Of a stretch of DNA of 64,000 bases, positions 8,952-17,922 are shown in pieces (positions within the stretch are counted from its first letter, which is position 1; each line of letters starts with the position of its first letter). The notes beneath the pieces were generated by a model. The model ran no database searches. It was given only the letters and a program-made list of their open reading frames with translations, and was not told the origin of the DNA. Location of the stretch: NCBI RefSeq assembly GCF_000230735.2, contig NC_019962.1, forward strand, positions 2,170,001 through 2,234,000, in the 5' to 3' direction. The position numbers and the translations under genes are program-made. Source of the stretch: Natrinema pellirubrum DSM 15624. Lineage in GTDB: Archaea > Halobacteriota > Halobacteria > Halobacteriales > Natrialbaceae.

Positions 8952-9944
8952 ATGGTAACCTTCCTCTCCGGGGGCACCGGCACGCCGAAGCTGTTAGACG
9001 GCGCTGCCGCCGCGTTCTCGCCGGAGGAGACCACGGTCGTCGCCAACACGGGCGACGACATCGAACTCGGCGGACTCTTCGTCTCGCCGGACGTCGATAC
9101 GCTGTTGTTTCAGGGCGGTGGGATCCTTGACCGGGAGACGTGGTGGGGTATCGAGGGCGATACGCATCGAACGAACTCGGCGCTGAAAGACATCGCGTCG
9201 GCCGCGGACCTCCCCGACGGTCCGCAGTACCTCCCCGAGGAGAAACAGACCGACGGCCGCGACCTCGCGAACTGGCGGCGCTTTTCGGGAGTCGCCGAGT
9301 TCATGACGATCGGCGATCGCGACCGGGCCGTCCACATCACGCGGACCAGCCTCCTCGACGAAGGCTACACGCTGAGCGAGGCGACCCAGCAACTCGCCGA
9401 CGGGTTCGGACTTACGATCGACCTGTTCCCGATGAGCGACGATCCCGTCGCCAGCCTCGTCCACACGGACGAGGGGCTGATGCACTTTCAGGAGTACTGG
9501 GTCGCCCGCCGGGGCGAGCCGACCGTCGACACCGTCGAGTTTCGGGGCTCCTCACAGGCCGAGCCCGCACCGGGCGTCCTCGAGGCGCTCGACGACACCG
9601 TCGTCATCGGCCCCTCGAATCCGGTCACCAGTATCGGACCGATGCTCGCGTTGCCGGGCGTCGCCGAGGCGCTCGCCGAGACCACGGTCGTCGCCGTCTC
9701 GCCGTTCCTCGGGGACGACGCGTTCTCCGGGCCCGCCGGCGACCTCATGGCGGCGGTCAACGCAAAGCCAAGCACTGCGGGGTTGGCGACCGCCTATCCC
9801 TTCGCCGACGCCTTCGTGATCGACGAGAGCGACGACGCCACCTTCGAAGCTCCGGCGGTCAGGACCGATATCGGGATCGACTCCCGAGAGGACGCGGCCC
9901 GCGTGATCCGCGCGATCGAGGCGGCGATCGAGCGCGTGGCATGA
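8952..9944 (+). CDS. cofD: 2-phospho-L-lactate (or phosphoenolpyruvate) transferase CofD
   Basis: A 330-residue enzyme that transfers the phospholactyl-type moiety from its guanylylated donor onto the deazaflavin Fo to give F420-0, an essential step in coenzyme F420 synthesis. The N-terminal [11 protein letters not shown] loop, the [10 protein letters not shown] motif that binds Fo/Mg, and the [13 protein letters not shown] segment are diagnostic. Its length is normal for the family. Its TGA overlaps the ATG of the next gene (ATGA), so the two are translationally coupled. Confidence 0.95.
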   Translation: MVTFLSGGTGTPKLLDGAAAAFSPEETTVVANTGDDIELGGLFVSPDVDTLLFQGGGILDRETWWGIEGDTHRTNSALKDIASAADLPDGPQYLPEEKQTDGRDLANWRRFSGVAEFMTIGDRDRAVHITRTSLLDEGYTLSEATQQLADGFGLTIDLFPMSDDPVASLVHTDEGLMHFQEYWVARRGEPTVDTVEFRGSSQAEPAPGVLEALDDTVVIGPSNPVTSIGPMLALPGVAEALAETTVVAVSPFLGDDAFSGPAGDLMAAVNAKPSTAGLATAYPFADAFVIDESDDATFEAPAVRTDIGIDSREDAARVIRAIEAAIERVA

Positions 9945-10702
9945 GCAACGAGCTACCGTTCACACCGCCGCTCGCGCTGGCCAGCCTCAGCGGCGAGGCC
10001 GACGCCGACTGGGCGCGGGCCGGGGCGGAGTACGCGGGGGCCGCGTTCCTCGGCGGGATCGCGCTCGACGACGACTCACGTGCGGCCGCGCGCGAACTCG
10101 TTGCCCGCGATCGGACCGAGTTCCTCCCCGACGATCCGCTCTCTTTTCTCGAGGGCGAACTCGACGCGCTCGCGGACGTCCCGATCCAGCCGGCGTTCAA
10201 CGTCCGCAGTACCACGATCGAACCGGTCGTCGACGCCGCCCGGGTCTGCCGGGACCGGGACGCGTACCTCGAGATCAACGCCCACTGCCGCCAAGACGAG
10301 CTGTGTGCCGTCGGCTGCGGCGAAACCCTGCTGCGTGACGGCGAGCGCCTCACAACTTACGTCGCCAGAGCAGCCGACACCGGCGCAACCGTCGGCGTGA
10401 AGGTCCGCGCGGAAGTCCCCGGTGTCGACCTCCCGGCGCTCGCTACCCGACTCGAGCGCGCGGGCGCGGCGTTCGTCCACGTCGACGCGATGGACAGCGA
10501 GTCCGTCGTCGCCGACGTGGTCGATGCGACCGATCTCTTCGTCATCGCCAACAACGGCGTCCGCGACGACGAGACCGTCTGCGAGTACGTCGACTACGGC
10601 GCGGACGCGGTCAGCGTCGGTCGCCCCAGCGACAACCCCGCCGTCCTCGAGCGGGTCCGCGACGCCGTGGATCGGCGGCTGGGGCTCGAGGCGAGCCGAT
10701 AG
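9941..10702 (+). CDS. tRNA-dihydrouridine synthase-like TIM-barrel flavoprotein
   Basis: A 253-residue protein begins inside the cofD stop codon (ATGA overlap). The segment [15 protein letters not shown], followed by [21 protein letters not shown] and a C-terminal [11 protein letters not shown] phosphate-binding loop, places it in the FMN-binding Dus/dihydroorotate-dehydrogenase-like TIM-barrel group, close to archaeal proteins annotated as tRNA-dihydrouridine synthase-related. The Cys-rich stretch (three Cys within about 10 residues) may replace the usual catalytic Cys. It is shorter than bona fide Dus and lacks an obvious tRNA-binding C-terminal domain, so its substrate is uncertain; coupling to cofD hints at a link with F420 or flavin chemistry. 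Confidence 0.7.
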   Translation: MSNELPFTPPLALASLSGEADADWARAGAEYAGAAFLGGIALDDDSRAAARELVARDRTEFLPDDPLSFLEGELDALADVPIQPAFNVRSTTIEPVVDAARVCRDRDAYLEINAHCRQDELCAVGCGETLLRDGERLTTYVARAADTGATVGVKVRAEVPGVDLPALATRLERAGAAFVHVDAMDSESVVADVVDATDLFVIANNGVRDDETVCEYVDYGADAVSVGRPSDNPAVLERVRDAVDRRLGLEASR

Positions 10703-10951
10703 CGCCGTCGCGCATGCGCCGGATTCGACGGCCGGCGCGTGGTGGCGCGCGCTGTCGGCCGGCCGAACGGTGAGTGAGGACGGCCGATGACGCCGTGCGA
10801 GTGAATCGGTTGGGGAGGGCGTGGCTCCTTCGTGTTGCCACGGTAGCAGCGCGCTCGTGGTCTTCGAATTGCTCTCGGAACGATCCGTGGGAGCGGTCTC
10901 AGTCGGACGATGCAAAAATACCACCCGGAGCCAGTCGATGCTCCTAACTGG

Positions 10952-11296
10952 TCACAACGGCGCGCCGACCAACACGAGCTTTGCCCGCTCGTCGTACTGG
11001 TTCAAGATCTGACGCGACTCCTCGGGGTCGAGCCGGATCGCCTCGTCGGTCTCGAGGGTCACGGTCTCGCCCGCGTCGGTCAGGTCGACGTCGACCCGTC
11101 CCTCGACGACGTAGTAGACTTCCTCCTGTCCCGACTCCGCCTCGGCGTGTTCCATCCCCTTGCCGCCGGGCTCGAGTTCGAGGATCGAGATCCCCAGTTC
11201 CTCAGTGGCGAGTGGCTCCTTGAGGAACCACATGCCGCCCCACTCCTCGTCGATGACTGAGTCCGGATCGGTCTTGGCAACGGTATCGTAGCCCAT
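10952..11296 (-). CDS. Small cupin-domain protein
   Basis: A 114-residue single-domain cupin. The first cupin motif is visible as G(K)GMEHAEAESGQEEVYYVVEG with His and Glu in the metal-ligand positions. The second motif (DEAIRLDPEESRQILN) lacks the usual His, so metal binding may be incomplete. Such cupins often act as isomerases or ligand sensors; no substrate can be named. A TTTAAG element (11322-11327) is 28-29 bp before the ATG, fitting a leaderless transcript. Confidence 0.85.
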   Translation of the reverse strand: MGYDTVAKTDPDSVIDEEWGGMWFLKEPLATEELGISILELEPGGKGMEHAEAESGQEEVYYVVEGRVDVDLTDAGETVTLETDEAIRLDPEESRQILNQYDERAKLVLVGAPL

Positions 11297-11437
11297 ACGC
11301 GATGAATGCTCGCCTCGAGGCTTAAATCGATGGGACGGCGAACCCGTTGCAGGGAACGGCCCTCGCCCCGTCGATCGACGCGACTCGAGTCGCCGCGAAC
11401 CCCCACCCCTAAGCCGCCTCGGCACGCAGCGATCCGT

Positions 11438-12289
11438 ATGCGAACGTCGGCCCAGAACGCGGAACTGGCCCTGCTCCTCGAGGTCGCGGGGACGCCCAAA
11501 CCGGGCAACGTCGACCGCGAGCGCGACCTCACGGACCTGCGGTTCGAACACTTCCTCGCCGGGGCCGTCGGCGCCCGGGACGGACTCGAGCGGGCGGCAT
11601 CGGGCACAGCGGTCGGATCGGCCTTCGAACGAGCCGTCGAGGGGATGGCCACGCAGGAGGGCGGAAACACGCAGTTCGGGGCCCTGCTGTTGCTCGTGCC
11701 GCTGGTCCGGGCCGCCGAGGAGGACCTCTCCCGATCGGCCGCCGAAGCCGTCGTCCACGAGACGACCGTCGCCGACGCGGCGGGCTTCTACCGGGCGTTC
11801 GACCACGTCGACGTCGCCGTCGACGAGCCGCCAGCGGAGCTGGACGCCCTCGACGTGCGCCGCGGCTCGGACGCGGTGCCGGCCCTCGAAGAGCGCGGAC
11901 TGACGCTGCTGGATATCATGGAGCAGTCGGTCCCCGGCGACGGCGTCGCCCGCGAGTGGGTCGAGGGGTTCGATCGGTCGTTCGCGGCCGCTGAGCGGTT
12001 CGCGGCCGCCGACGGCCCGCTCTCGGACCGGACCGCCGCGGTCTTTCTCTCCCTGCTCGCCGAGCGGCCCGACACCCTCGTCGCGACGCGCCACGACGAG
12101 GCGACCGCCCGCGAAGTGACCGACAGAGCAGCGGCACTGGTCGCCGACGACGCCCTCGAGACGGATCGCCGGGCCGTCGAGGCCTTCGCCGACGACCTCG
12201 TCGAGCGGGGGGTCAACCCCGGGACGACGGCCGACATCACGGCCGCGGGGCTGTTCGTGGGCCTCGAGCGGGGGTCGATCACGGTATGA
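11438..12289 (+). CDS. CitG-like (triphosphoribosyl-dephospho-CoA synthase family) protein
   Basis: A 283-residue protein has the family signatures GTPKPGNVDR (near residue 19) and EGGNTQFGALLLLVPLV (near residue 73), and a C-terminal NPGTTADITAAGLFVGLE. Bacterial CitG/MdcB makes the prosthetic group of citrate or malonate lyase, but no such lyase is visible here, so the archaeal version probably acts in another cofactor pathway. The ATG at 11438 is chosen because the conserved region begins directly after it. It overlaps the following DUF447 gene by ATGA, so the pair is one operon. Confidence 0.8.
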   Translation: MRTSAQNAELALLLEVAGTPKPGNVDRERDLTDLRFEHFLAGAVGARDGLERAASGTAVGSAFERAVEGMATQEGGNTQFGALLLLVPLVRAAEEDLSRSAAEAVVHETTVADAAGFYRAFDHVDVAVDEPPAELDALDVRRGSDAVPALEERGLTLLDIMEQSVPGDGVAREWVEGFDRSFAAAERFAAADGPLSDRTAAVFLSLLAERPDTLVATRHDEATAREVTDRAAALVADDALETDRRAVEAFADDLVERGVNPGTTADITAAGLFVGLERGSITV

Positions 12290-12885
12290 GCGGTGAGCGA
12301 GACTCGAGTGAGGCCGAAAACGACGCGACGTGGCCCGTCGATCTCGCCGGCGTCACCGAAACCGTCGTGACCACGCTCGGCCCGAACGGGCTGTGGAACG
12401 CCGCCGCCCTCGGACTCCACGCCAGCGATCCCGTCACCGCGCGGACGTGGGGGAACACCCGCACCCGGCGAAACTTCCACCGACAAGGCGAGGCCTACGT
12501 CCAGTTCGTCGACGACCCCGTCGTCTTCGCCGACGCCGCCTGCTCGATTCTCGAGCGCGAGGAGCCGGTCCTCGACGCTGCCAGCGCCTGGGCGCGGGTC
12601 GCCGTCGAGCGGATCGACGCGGGCAGCGAAGGCGGCACCGAGTGGGAGGAGTGGACCCTTCGCCCCGTCGAGTCGGCGATCGAGCGCGAGACGGTCCCGA
12701 CGATCGACCGCGGGTTCGGAGCCGTCGTCGAGGCGACCGTCGCCGCCTCGCGGCTCGGGGTCGACGAATACGACGAGGGCGAGTTACGCGACCGACTCGA
12801 GTACTGTGCCGCGGTCGTCGAGCGGGCCGGCGGCCCCCGAGAGCGGGAAGCCCTCGAGCGCGTTCGCGACCAGTCGCGGTGGTGA
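12286..12885 (+). CDS. DUF447-family flavin-reductase-like protein
   Basis: A 199-residue protein is translationally coupled to the CitG-like gene. The N-terminal half (VTETVVTTLGPNGLWNAAALG, then ARTWGNTRTRRNF and QFVDDPVVFADAA) matches DUF447, which has the split-barrel fold of FMN-binding flavin reductases. The helical C-terminus (about 110-199) is typical of the family. The partnership with a CitG-like enzyme suggests a shared cofactor-modifying step; its activity is unknown. Confidence 0.8.
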   Translation: MSGERDSSEAENDATWPVDLAGVTETVVTTLGPNGLWNAAALGLHASDPVTARTWGNTRTRRNFHRQGEAYVQFVDDPVVFADAACSILEREEPVLDAASAWARVAVERIDAGSEGGTEWEEWTLRPVESAIERETVPTIDRGFGAVVEATVAASRLGVDEYDEGELRDRLEYCAAVVERAGGPREREALERVRDQSRW

Positions 12886-12994
12886 GGGCACGGCGCGGAA
12901 CCGACGCGGACGCCACGGTCGTGGCGGGGCCGTGGGCGACCGGTCGCCGCCGCAGAACGAATGGCTTTAGGGCGCGCTCCATGAACCACTCGAT

Positions 12995-13186
12995 ATGGCA
13001 ATCAAGCCGGCCTACGTCAAGAAGACGGGGACCCTCCTCCTCGAGCGGTACCCGGAGGCGTTCACGACCGACTTCGAACAGAACAAGGAAAGCGTCGAGA
13101 AGCTCACCAACGTCGAGTCCAAGGGCGTTCGCAACCGGATCGCCGGCTACGTCACCCGGAAGAAGGGCTCGGAAGTCCCCGCATAA
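12995..13186 (+). CDS. rps17e: 30S ribosomal protein S17e
   Basis: A 63-residue basic protein, strikingly unlike the acidic neighbours. It reads through IKPAYVKKTG, DFEQNKESVEKLT and SKGVRNRIAGYVTRKK, the hallmarks of the archaeal/eukaryotic small-subunit protein S17e. A GGCTTTA element (12963-12969) lies about 28 bp before the ATG, so the message is probably leaderless. It is monocistronic, 109 bp after DUF447. Confidence 0.97.
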   Translation: MAIKPAYVKKTGTLLLERYPEAFTTDFEQNKESVEKLTNVESKGVRNRIAGYVTRKKGSEVPA

Positions 13187-13339
13187 CTCGCTTTCTCACC
13201 TCGGGATCGATCACACAAGCCGAGAAGCGACGCGTCTCCGCCGCGACCGCTGTCGCGGCTACTGTGAGTTATCGCAACGCTGTCGTCTCGCGTTGTGACC
13301 GGGCCGATCGGTGGTCGACGGCCGGGCCGGCAAACCGAG

Positions 13340-13612
13340 TTACTCGCCGAAGCCGGGTTCCATGTAGAGCGCGGCGACAAGCGCCACCAAGGCGATGCCG
13401 AAGGCGAACAACAGCCCGACGAAGCCGGTCAGAATGTTCAGTTCGAAGCCCAAAAGCGGGAGCGCCGCCGTCGCCTCGTCGGTGCCCGCGGCGGCGTATC
13501 CCGTCCACGCGAAGAGGACGCCGACCAGCGCCGCGACGGCCGCAAGCACCGTCGCACCGATACTAAAGGGGGTATCGAACAGCCCGCCAGTACTCGCGGT
13601 CGAACTCGTCAT
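13340..13612 (-). CDS. Small integral membrane protein
   Basis: A 90-residue hydrophobic protein with a short polar N-terminus and about two to three membrane helices (residues about 18-42 and 50-85), broken by a Thr/Asp loop (TDEATAALP). I recognise no family. It is convergent with S17e and divergent from asd. An AT-rich stretch near 13688-13700 could be its promoter, leaving a leader of some tens of bases. Confidence 0.65.
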   Translation of the reverse strand: MTSSTASTGGLFDTPFSIGATVLAAVAALVGVLFAWTGYAAAGTDEATAALPLLGFELNILTGFVGLLFAFGIALVALVAALYMEPGFGE

Positions 13613-13827
13613 CGGAACCACCTCTGGCCTGCCGCCTCGAGTCGGTCCTGTCGGTCGTACATCGATCGATAGGTACCGCTCCGTTTTCTTAATATCTTCT
13701 ATCCGTTCGGAGCGCCATCCTCGCGGCCGGTCGGCGGCCGGCGTTGGCGACGTGTGCAACTTCGACGATTGACACTCGCTACCGAAAACCCAAACGGTTT
13801 TGCGGACACGACTCGGAGTGCCGGAAA

Positions 13828-14862
13828 ATGGCAGTACGAGTAGGCGTACTCGGTGCGACCGGTGCGGTTGGACAGCGACTGATTCAATTGCTCGACCCCC
13901 ATCCGGAGTTCGAGATCGCGGCCCTGACCGCGAGCGACGCAAGCGCCGGCAAGACGTATCGACAGGCATCGAAGTGGCGCGTCGACAGCCCCATTCCCGA
14001 GGACGTCGCCGAGACGACCGTCACGGCGACCGACCCCGACGAGGTCCCCGATGACGTCGACCTGATCTTCTCGTCGCTGCCCTCGAGCGTCGGTGCGGAA
14101 GTCGAACCCGGCTTCTGTGAGGCCGGCTACGTCGTCTCCTCGAATTCCTCGAACGGCCGAATGGACGACGACATCCCCCTCGTGATTCCGGAGGTCAACG
14201 CCGACCACCTCGACTTGCTCGAGGTCCAGCGCGACGAGCGCGGCTGGGACGGCGCGATGGTCAAAAACCCCAACTGCTCGACGATCACCTTCGTCCCCAC
14301 GCTCGCCGCCCTGACCGACTTCGGCCTCGAGAAGGTTCACGTCTCGACGCTACAGGCGGTCTCCGGCGCGGGCTACGACGGCGTGTCCTCGATGGAGATC
14401 ATCGACAACGCCATCCCCTACATCGGCGGCGAGGAGGACAAACTCGAGACCGAGTCCCGCAAACTGCTGGGCGAGTTCGACGGGGCCGAACTGTCGCACA
14501 ACGACATGTCGGTCGCGGCCTCCTGCAACCGCATCCCGACCATCGACGGCCACCTCGAGAACGTTTGGGTCGAGACCGCGGAGGAACTCACCGCCGACGC
14601 GGCCGCCGAGGCCATGCGGGAGTATCCGTCGCTCGATCTCCGCTCCTCGCCCGAGCCGCTCATCCACGTCTTCGAGGAGCCCGACCGACCCCAGCCCCGG
14701 ATGGACCGCACGCTGGGCGACGGCATGGCCATCGCCGCGGGCGGGCTGCAGGAGTCGCCCTTCGGCCTGCAGTACAACTGTCTGGCCCACAACACGATCC
14801 GCGGTGCCGCCGGCGCGAGCGTCCTCAACGGCGAACTGCTGCTCGAACACGGCTACATCTGA
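13828..14862 (+). CDS. asd: Aspartate-semialdehyde dehydrogenase
   Basis: A 344-residue NADPH-dependent enzyme that reduces aspartyl phosphate to aspartate semialdehyde for Thr, Met, Ile and lysine synthesis. The N-terminal GATGAVGQR is the nucleotide loop. NPNCSTI places the catalytic Cys at position 150, and the SSNSSNGRMDDDIPLVIPEVN segment is typical of the archaeal/fungal subclass. The ATG at 13828 begins the Rossmann fold directly and is preferred over an upstream in-frame start at 13744. Confidence 0.95.
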   Translation: MAVRVGVLGATGAVGQRLIQLLDPHPEFEIAALTASDASAGKTYRQASKWRVDSPIPEDVAETTVTATDPDEVPDDVDLIFSSLPSSVGAEVEPGFCEAGYVVSSNSSNGRMDDDIPLVIPEVNADHLDLLEVQRDERGWDGAMVKNPNCSTITFVPTLAALTDFGLEKVHVSTLQAVSGAGYDGVSSMEIIDNAIPYIGGEEDKLETESRKLLGEFDGAELSHNDMSVAASCNRIPTIDGHLENVWVETAEELTADAAAEAMREYPSLDLRSSPEPLIHVFEEPDRPQPRMDRTLGDGMAIAAGGLQESPFGLQYNCLAHNTIRGAAGASVLNGELLLEHGYI

Positions 14863-14986
14863 ACGGCACACGCCGTTCCCCCTCGATCGTCCGCCGAGTG
14901 GCCGATCGGTTCTCTCGTCGACACGCACCAACCCAATTAGTGCCGTAGTATAACAGTCCCGGCGACGTACCTCGAGCGAAGGCCCC

Positions 14987-15631
14987 ATGGTACTCATCGT
15001 CGAGTTCGAAATCGGGACGCCGATCCTCCGACGGACCGTCGATGCCGTCTCCCGGATCGACGTCGAGGAGATCTATCAGTCGGAGACGGGGTCGACGAAA
15101 CTCGTCTGCTGGATGTACGGCGACGACCTCGAGGGCGTCGAACCCGCGCTCGCCGACGACACCACCGTCGCGGCCGTCTCGCTGCTCGAGGATCCAGGCG
15201 ATCGCCGTCTCTACAGCGTCACGCTGTCGGAGCGGGGACAGGCCCATCTGACGTATCCGACGGCGGCGGAGTACGATATCGGGTATCAGGAGATCACCGT
15301 CACCGAGGAGACGAGCATTCGGGCCCGCGTACCGACCCGAGAGGCGCTGTTCGCATATCGCGACGTCTGTCGTGAGAAAGAGATTCCGTTCCGGATCCAG
15401 CGTATCTTCGAGGAATCGGCCGCCGCCGGGGATCGGTACGGGATCACCGAACGCCAGCGGAAGGCACTGATCGTCGCCCTCGAGGAAGGCTACTTCGACG
15501 TACCCCGCGAGACGACGCTCTCCGCGGTCGCCGCGAAACTCGACATCTCGGATCAGGCGCTGTCCGCCCGCCTCCGGCGAGGGCAGGCCAACCTCCTGCG
15601 GAACACAATCGGCGGACCGGCCCCCACTTGA
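14987..15631 (+). CDS. Bacterio-opsin-activator-type transcriptional regulator (HTH_10)
   Basis: A 214-residue regulator. Residues about 155-205 form the bat-type helix-turn-helix: ITERQRKALIVALEEGYFDVPRE followed by TLSAVAAKLDISDQALSARLRRG. The N-terminal about 150 residues are a sensor-like region without recognised PAS or GAF motifs. Members of this haloarchaeal family control opsin, redox and metabolic genes. The HalOD1 gene begins 53 bp downstream on the same strand, suggesting a shared transcript. Confidence 0.85.
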   Translation: MVLIVEFEIGTPILRRTVDAVSRIDVEEIYQSETGSTKLVCWMYGDDLEGVEPALADDTTVAAVSLLEDPGDRRLYSVTLSERGQAHLTYPTAAEYDIGYQEITVTEETSIRARVPTREALFAYRDVCREKEIPFRIQRIFEESAAAGDRYGITERQRKALIVALEEGYFDVPRETTLSAVAAKLDISDQALSARLRRGQANLLRNTIGGPAPT

Positions 15632-15684
15632 AGGGTTGGCCCTCCAATCGTGGTTGCTTCCCGCGGCCGGCCGGTATCGTGTGT

Positions 15685-15993
15685 ATGGAAACTGAGCCCA
15701 CCACCGACCGGTTGACGCTTCACGAATCTACCAGTACGCACCAGGCCGACCCGGACACGCCCCCGAGCGAGGCCGTCATCGACGCGATCGCGGCCGACTC
15801 GTCGTTCGACGCCCTCGAACTCGCCGACGAGTTCGGCCCGCTGTACGACGTGATCGACCCGTCCGCGCTCGATTCGCTCTTCCAGTCGACGGCGGGGGCC
15901 GACCGCTGCGTCGGGTCGGTCACGTTCGAGTACGCGGGCTACCGGGTCGGCGTCGACCAGACCGGCCGCGTCGAACTCGCCACCCTCGAGTGA
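15685..15993 (+). CDS. HalOD1 output-domain protein
   Basis: A 102-residue protein consists essentially of one HalOD1 domain: PSEAVIDAIAADSSFDALEL, then PLYDVIDPSALDSLF and a C-terminal FEYAGYRVGVDQTGRV. HalOD1 is a haloarchaeal presumed signalling output domain of unknown mechanism. The ATG at 15685 removes an unrelated upstream in-frame extension that overlaps the regulator. A second HalOD1 gene lies at 50737-51042. Confidence 0.85.
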   Translation: METEPTTDRLTLHESTSTHQADPDTPPSEAVIDAIAADSSFDALELADEFGPLYDVIDPSALDSLFQSTAGADRCVGSVTFEYAGYRVGVDQTGRVELATLE

Positions 15994-16011
15994 GTGTTCC
16001 ACATTGCTCCG

Positions 16012-16443
16012 TCAGTCGTCCGTTCGCGGGAGTGCGACTACCGGCACCGCGGCCTGTTTGACCAGTCGTCGAGCCACGTCGCCGGTGAGTAGCTCCACGA
16101 ACCGGTTCCCTCCACGGGGCTCGAAGACGACGGCCTCGACATCGCGCTCCTCGGCCGCGTCGAAGATCGTCTCGACGACGTCGGTCCCGAAGAGGATCGC
16201 CGTCTCCACCGACTCCGCTCGGTCCGCGAGCGGCCCACGGGCACGCTCGAAGATCTCCTCGGCGTAGTCCTCGCGCTGTTCGACCGAGGCCTTGTCCGGC
16301 GCACCGCCCGCCTTCTCGATGACGTTGACGAAGAGTACCGAACTCTCGGGGCCGAGATACGGGGCCAGCGCCGCCGCCGTTCGTTCGCCGTCGTCGGGGT
16401 CGGCGACGGGCACGAGGACCCGCCCGTCGAACGTCAGTACCAT
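16012..16443 (-). CDS. UspA-family protein
   Basis: A 143-residue universal-stress-type protein with the Rossmann-like core: VLVPVADPDDGERTAAAL at the start and AVPVVALPR at the end. The ATP-loop G-2x-G-9x-G is not clear (EPRGGNRFVELLTGDVARRL is the candidate), so nucleotide binding is uncertain. Such proteins help in stress survival or transporter control. It is convergent with the HalOD1 gene, with stops 19 bp apart. Confidence 0.8.
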   Translation of the reverse strand: MVLTFDGRVLVPVADPDDGERTAAALAPYLGPESSVLFVNVIEKAGGAPDKASVEQREDYAEEIFERARGPLADRAESVETAILFGTDVVETIFDAAEERDVEAVVFEPRGGNRFVELLTGDVARRLVKQAAVPVVALPRTDD

Positions 16444-16598
16444 CGTCCGCCTCCCGTCCACACGGACGCGTCCGCTCGAGTCACACAGTCTGTGCTGTCC
16501 ATACGCGCCGTTCGTCGCAAAGGGGCAAAAAGGTGCGTCGAATCGACTGGCGGCGGACGGCACGGCCGGCGGTCACCGCGGCCGGCTGTCGGCGCGTC

Positions 16599-17567
16599 TC
16601 AGGGAAGCACTTGATTCTCGAGGGCGTCGTCCCCGTCCTCGCGCCGGCGGACGTTCTCGGCGACGATGTCGGCGAGTCGCTCGTAGTACTCGGGCGTGTG
16701 ACCCGCGTTGTGAGGCGTAATCTGTACGTTTTCGAAAGTCCACAGCGGGTGATCCTCCGGCAGCGGCTCGGGATCGGTAACGTCCAATGCGGCCCCACGG
16801 AGCCGGTTCGAGCGCAGCGCCGCGACCAGCGCGTCGGTGTCGACGACCGGGCCCCGGGCGACGTTGACCAGCACTGCCTCGGGGTCGATCGTGACCAGCG
16901 CCTCGCGGTCGATCAGCCCCCGCGTCGTTTCGGTGAGCGGACACGCGAGGACGAGGTAATCCGTCCGCGCGAGCGCGTCGTCGAACGCCTTATCCTCGAA
17001 CCCGATCACCTCGTCGGTCGGGCCGCCTTTCTCGGGCGTATACCGCACCCCGATCGTCTCGACGCCGAACGGCTCGAGTCGCTCGGCGACCGCCTCGCCG
17101 ATCGCGCCGAGACCGACGATCGTCACCGTCGACCCCTGCAGTTCGTGGGCCCGGTAGTGGCGCCACTCCCGGCGATCCTGTCGCCGCCGGCCGACGTGGA
17201 ACCGCCGGACGAACCCCAGGATCGCGCCCAACACGTGTTCGCCGATGTTCGGCCCGTGGACGCCCGAGGCGTTGGTCACCGCGACGTCCCGCTCTTCGAG
17301 TTCCTCGAGGGGGAGATGGCCCGTCCCCGCGTAGGCACAGGCAAAAACCTCGAGCGCGTCGGCCGCCTCGAGGAGATCGCGCTCGAGTGTCATACCGGTC
17401 GCGAACGTCGCCGACCGGATCGCCTCGCGTTCCGCGGCGGGGGTCCGCGCGAGTTCGACGCGGCGGTCGGGGAGTCGCTCACGGATCGCGTCGGCATACT
17501 GTTCGACCGGCATCCCGTGGGTGCCACGCCGGAGGACCAGCACGTCCGGCGCGTCGGCCTCACTCAT
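16599..17567 (-). CDS. D-2-hydroxyacid dehydrogenase
   Basis: A 322-residue NAD(P)-dependent oxidoreductase. The dinucleotide loop is GLGAIGEAVAERL, followed by the catalytic set: Arg in NVARGPVVD, Glu in DPEPLPEDHPLW and His in ITPHNAGHT. The family reduces 2-keto acids such as glyoxylate, hydroxypyruvate or 2-oxoisocaproate; the exact substrate is not clear. The ATG at 17567 is chosen because the conserved region starts close behind it and the upstream extension is low-complexity. Confidence 0.9.
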   Translation of the reverse strand: MSEADAPDVLVLRRGTHGMPVEQYADAIRERLPDRRVELARTPAAEREAIRSATFATGMTLERDLLEAADALEVFACAYAGTGHLPLEELEERDVAVTNASGVHGPNIGEHVLGAILGFVRRFHVGRRRQDRREWRHYRAHELQGSTVTIVGLGAIGEAVAERLEPFGVETIGVRYTPEKGGPTDEVIGFEDKAFDDALARTDYLVLACPLTETTRGLIDREALVTIDPEAVLVNVARGPVVDTDALVAALRSNRLRGAALDVTDPEPLPEDHPLWTFENVQITPHNAGHTPEYYERLADIVAENVRRREDGDDALENQVLP

Positions 17568-17722
17568 GTCCCCATCCTCGTCCAGTGCGATCAAAAGCGT
17601 TCGTCTCGCGGCACTGCGGGCGGTCGGGGCCGCCCCTCGAGGGATCGAGTCGCTGGCAGCGTCCCACCCATCAAATGACGTGACCATCACGTTTAAGCGA
17701 GCGAGCCACGAACGCCGACAGT

Positions 17723-17851
17723 ATGCCTTCAGACGAGTTTCTCGACGGCGAATCGCTCACCGGACGACAGGCGGCGATCATCTTCGCGGGCTTTCTCGGG
17801 TTCATCATCGGTTCCGGCGTCTTGCTCGTCCTGGCCAGAGGCCTCTTCTAA
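17723..17851 (+). CDS. 42-residue single-span membrane protein
   Basis: A very short gene encodes a polar N-terminus (MPSDEFLDGESLTGRQ) and one hydrophobic helix (residues about 17-40) ending in LARGLF. A GTTTAAG TATA-like element (17691-17697) is 28-29 bp upstream of the ATG, the same spacing as the real genes here, which supports expression as a leaderless message. It sits between the divergent D-2-hydroxyacid dehydrogenase and the co-oriented geranylgeranyl reductase gene. The family is not recognised. Confidence 0.6.
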   Translation: MPSDEFLDGESLTGRQAAIIFAGFLGFIIGSGVLLVLARGLF

Positions 17852-17922
17852 CCGCGACTGGTCCGTTCGCCGGACAGTCCGCCTCGCAGTTTTTATAATG
17901 ACGCGCTGAGTCCGAACGTCGT

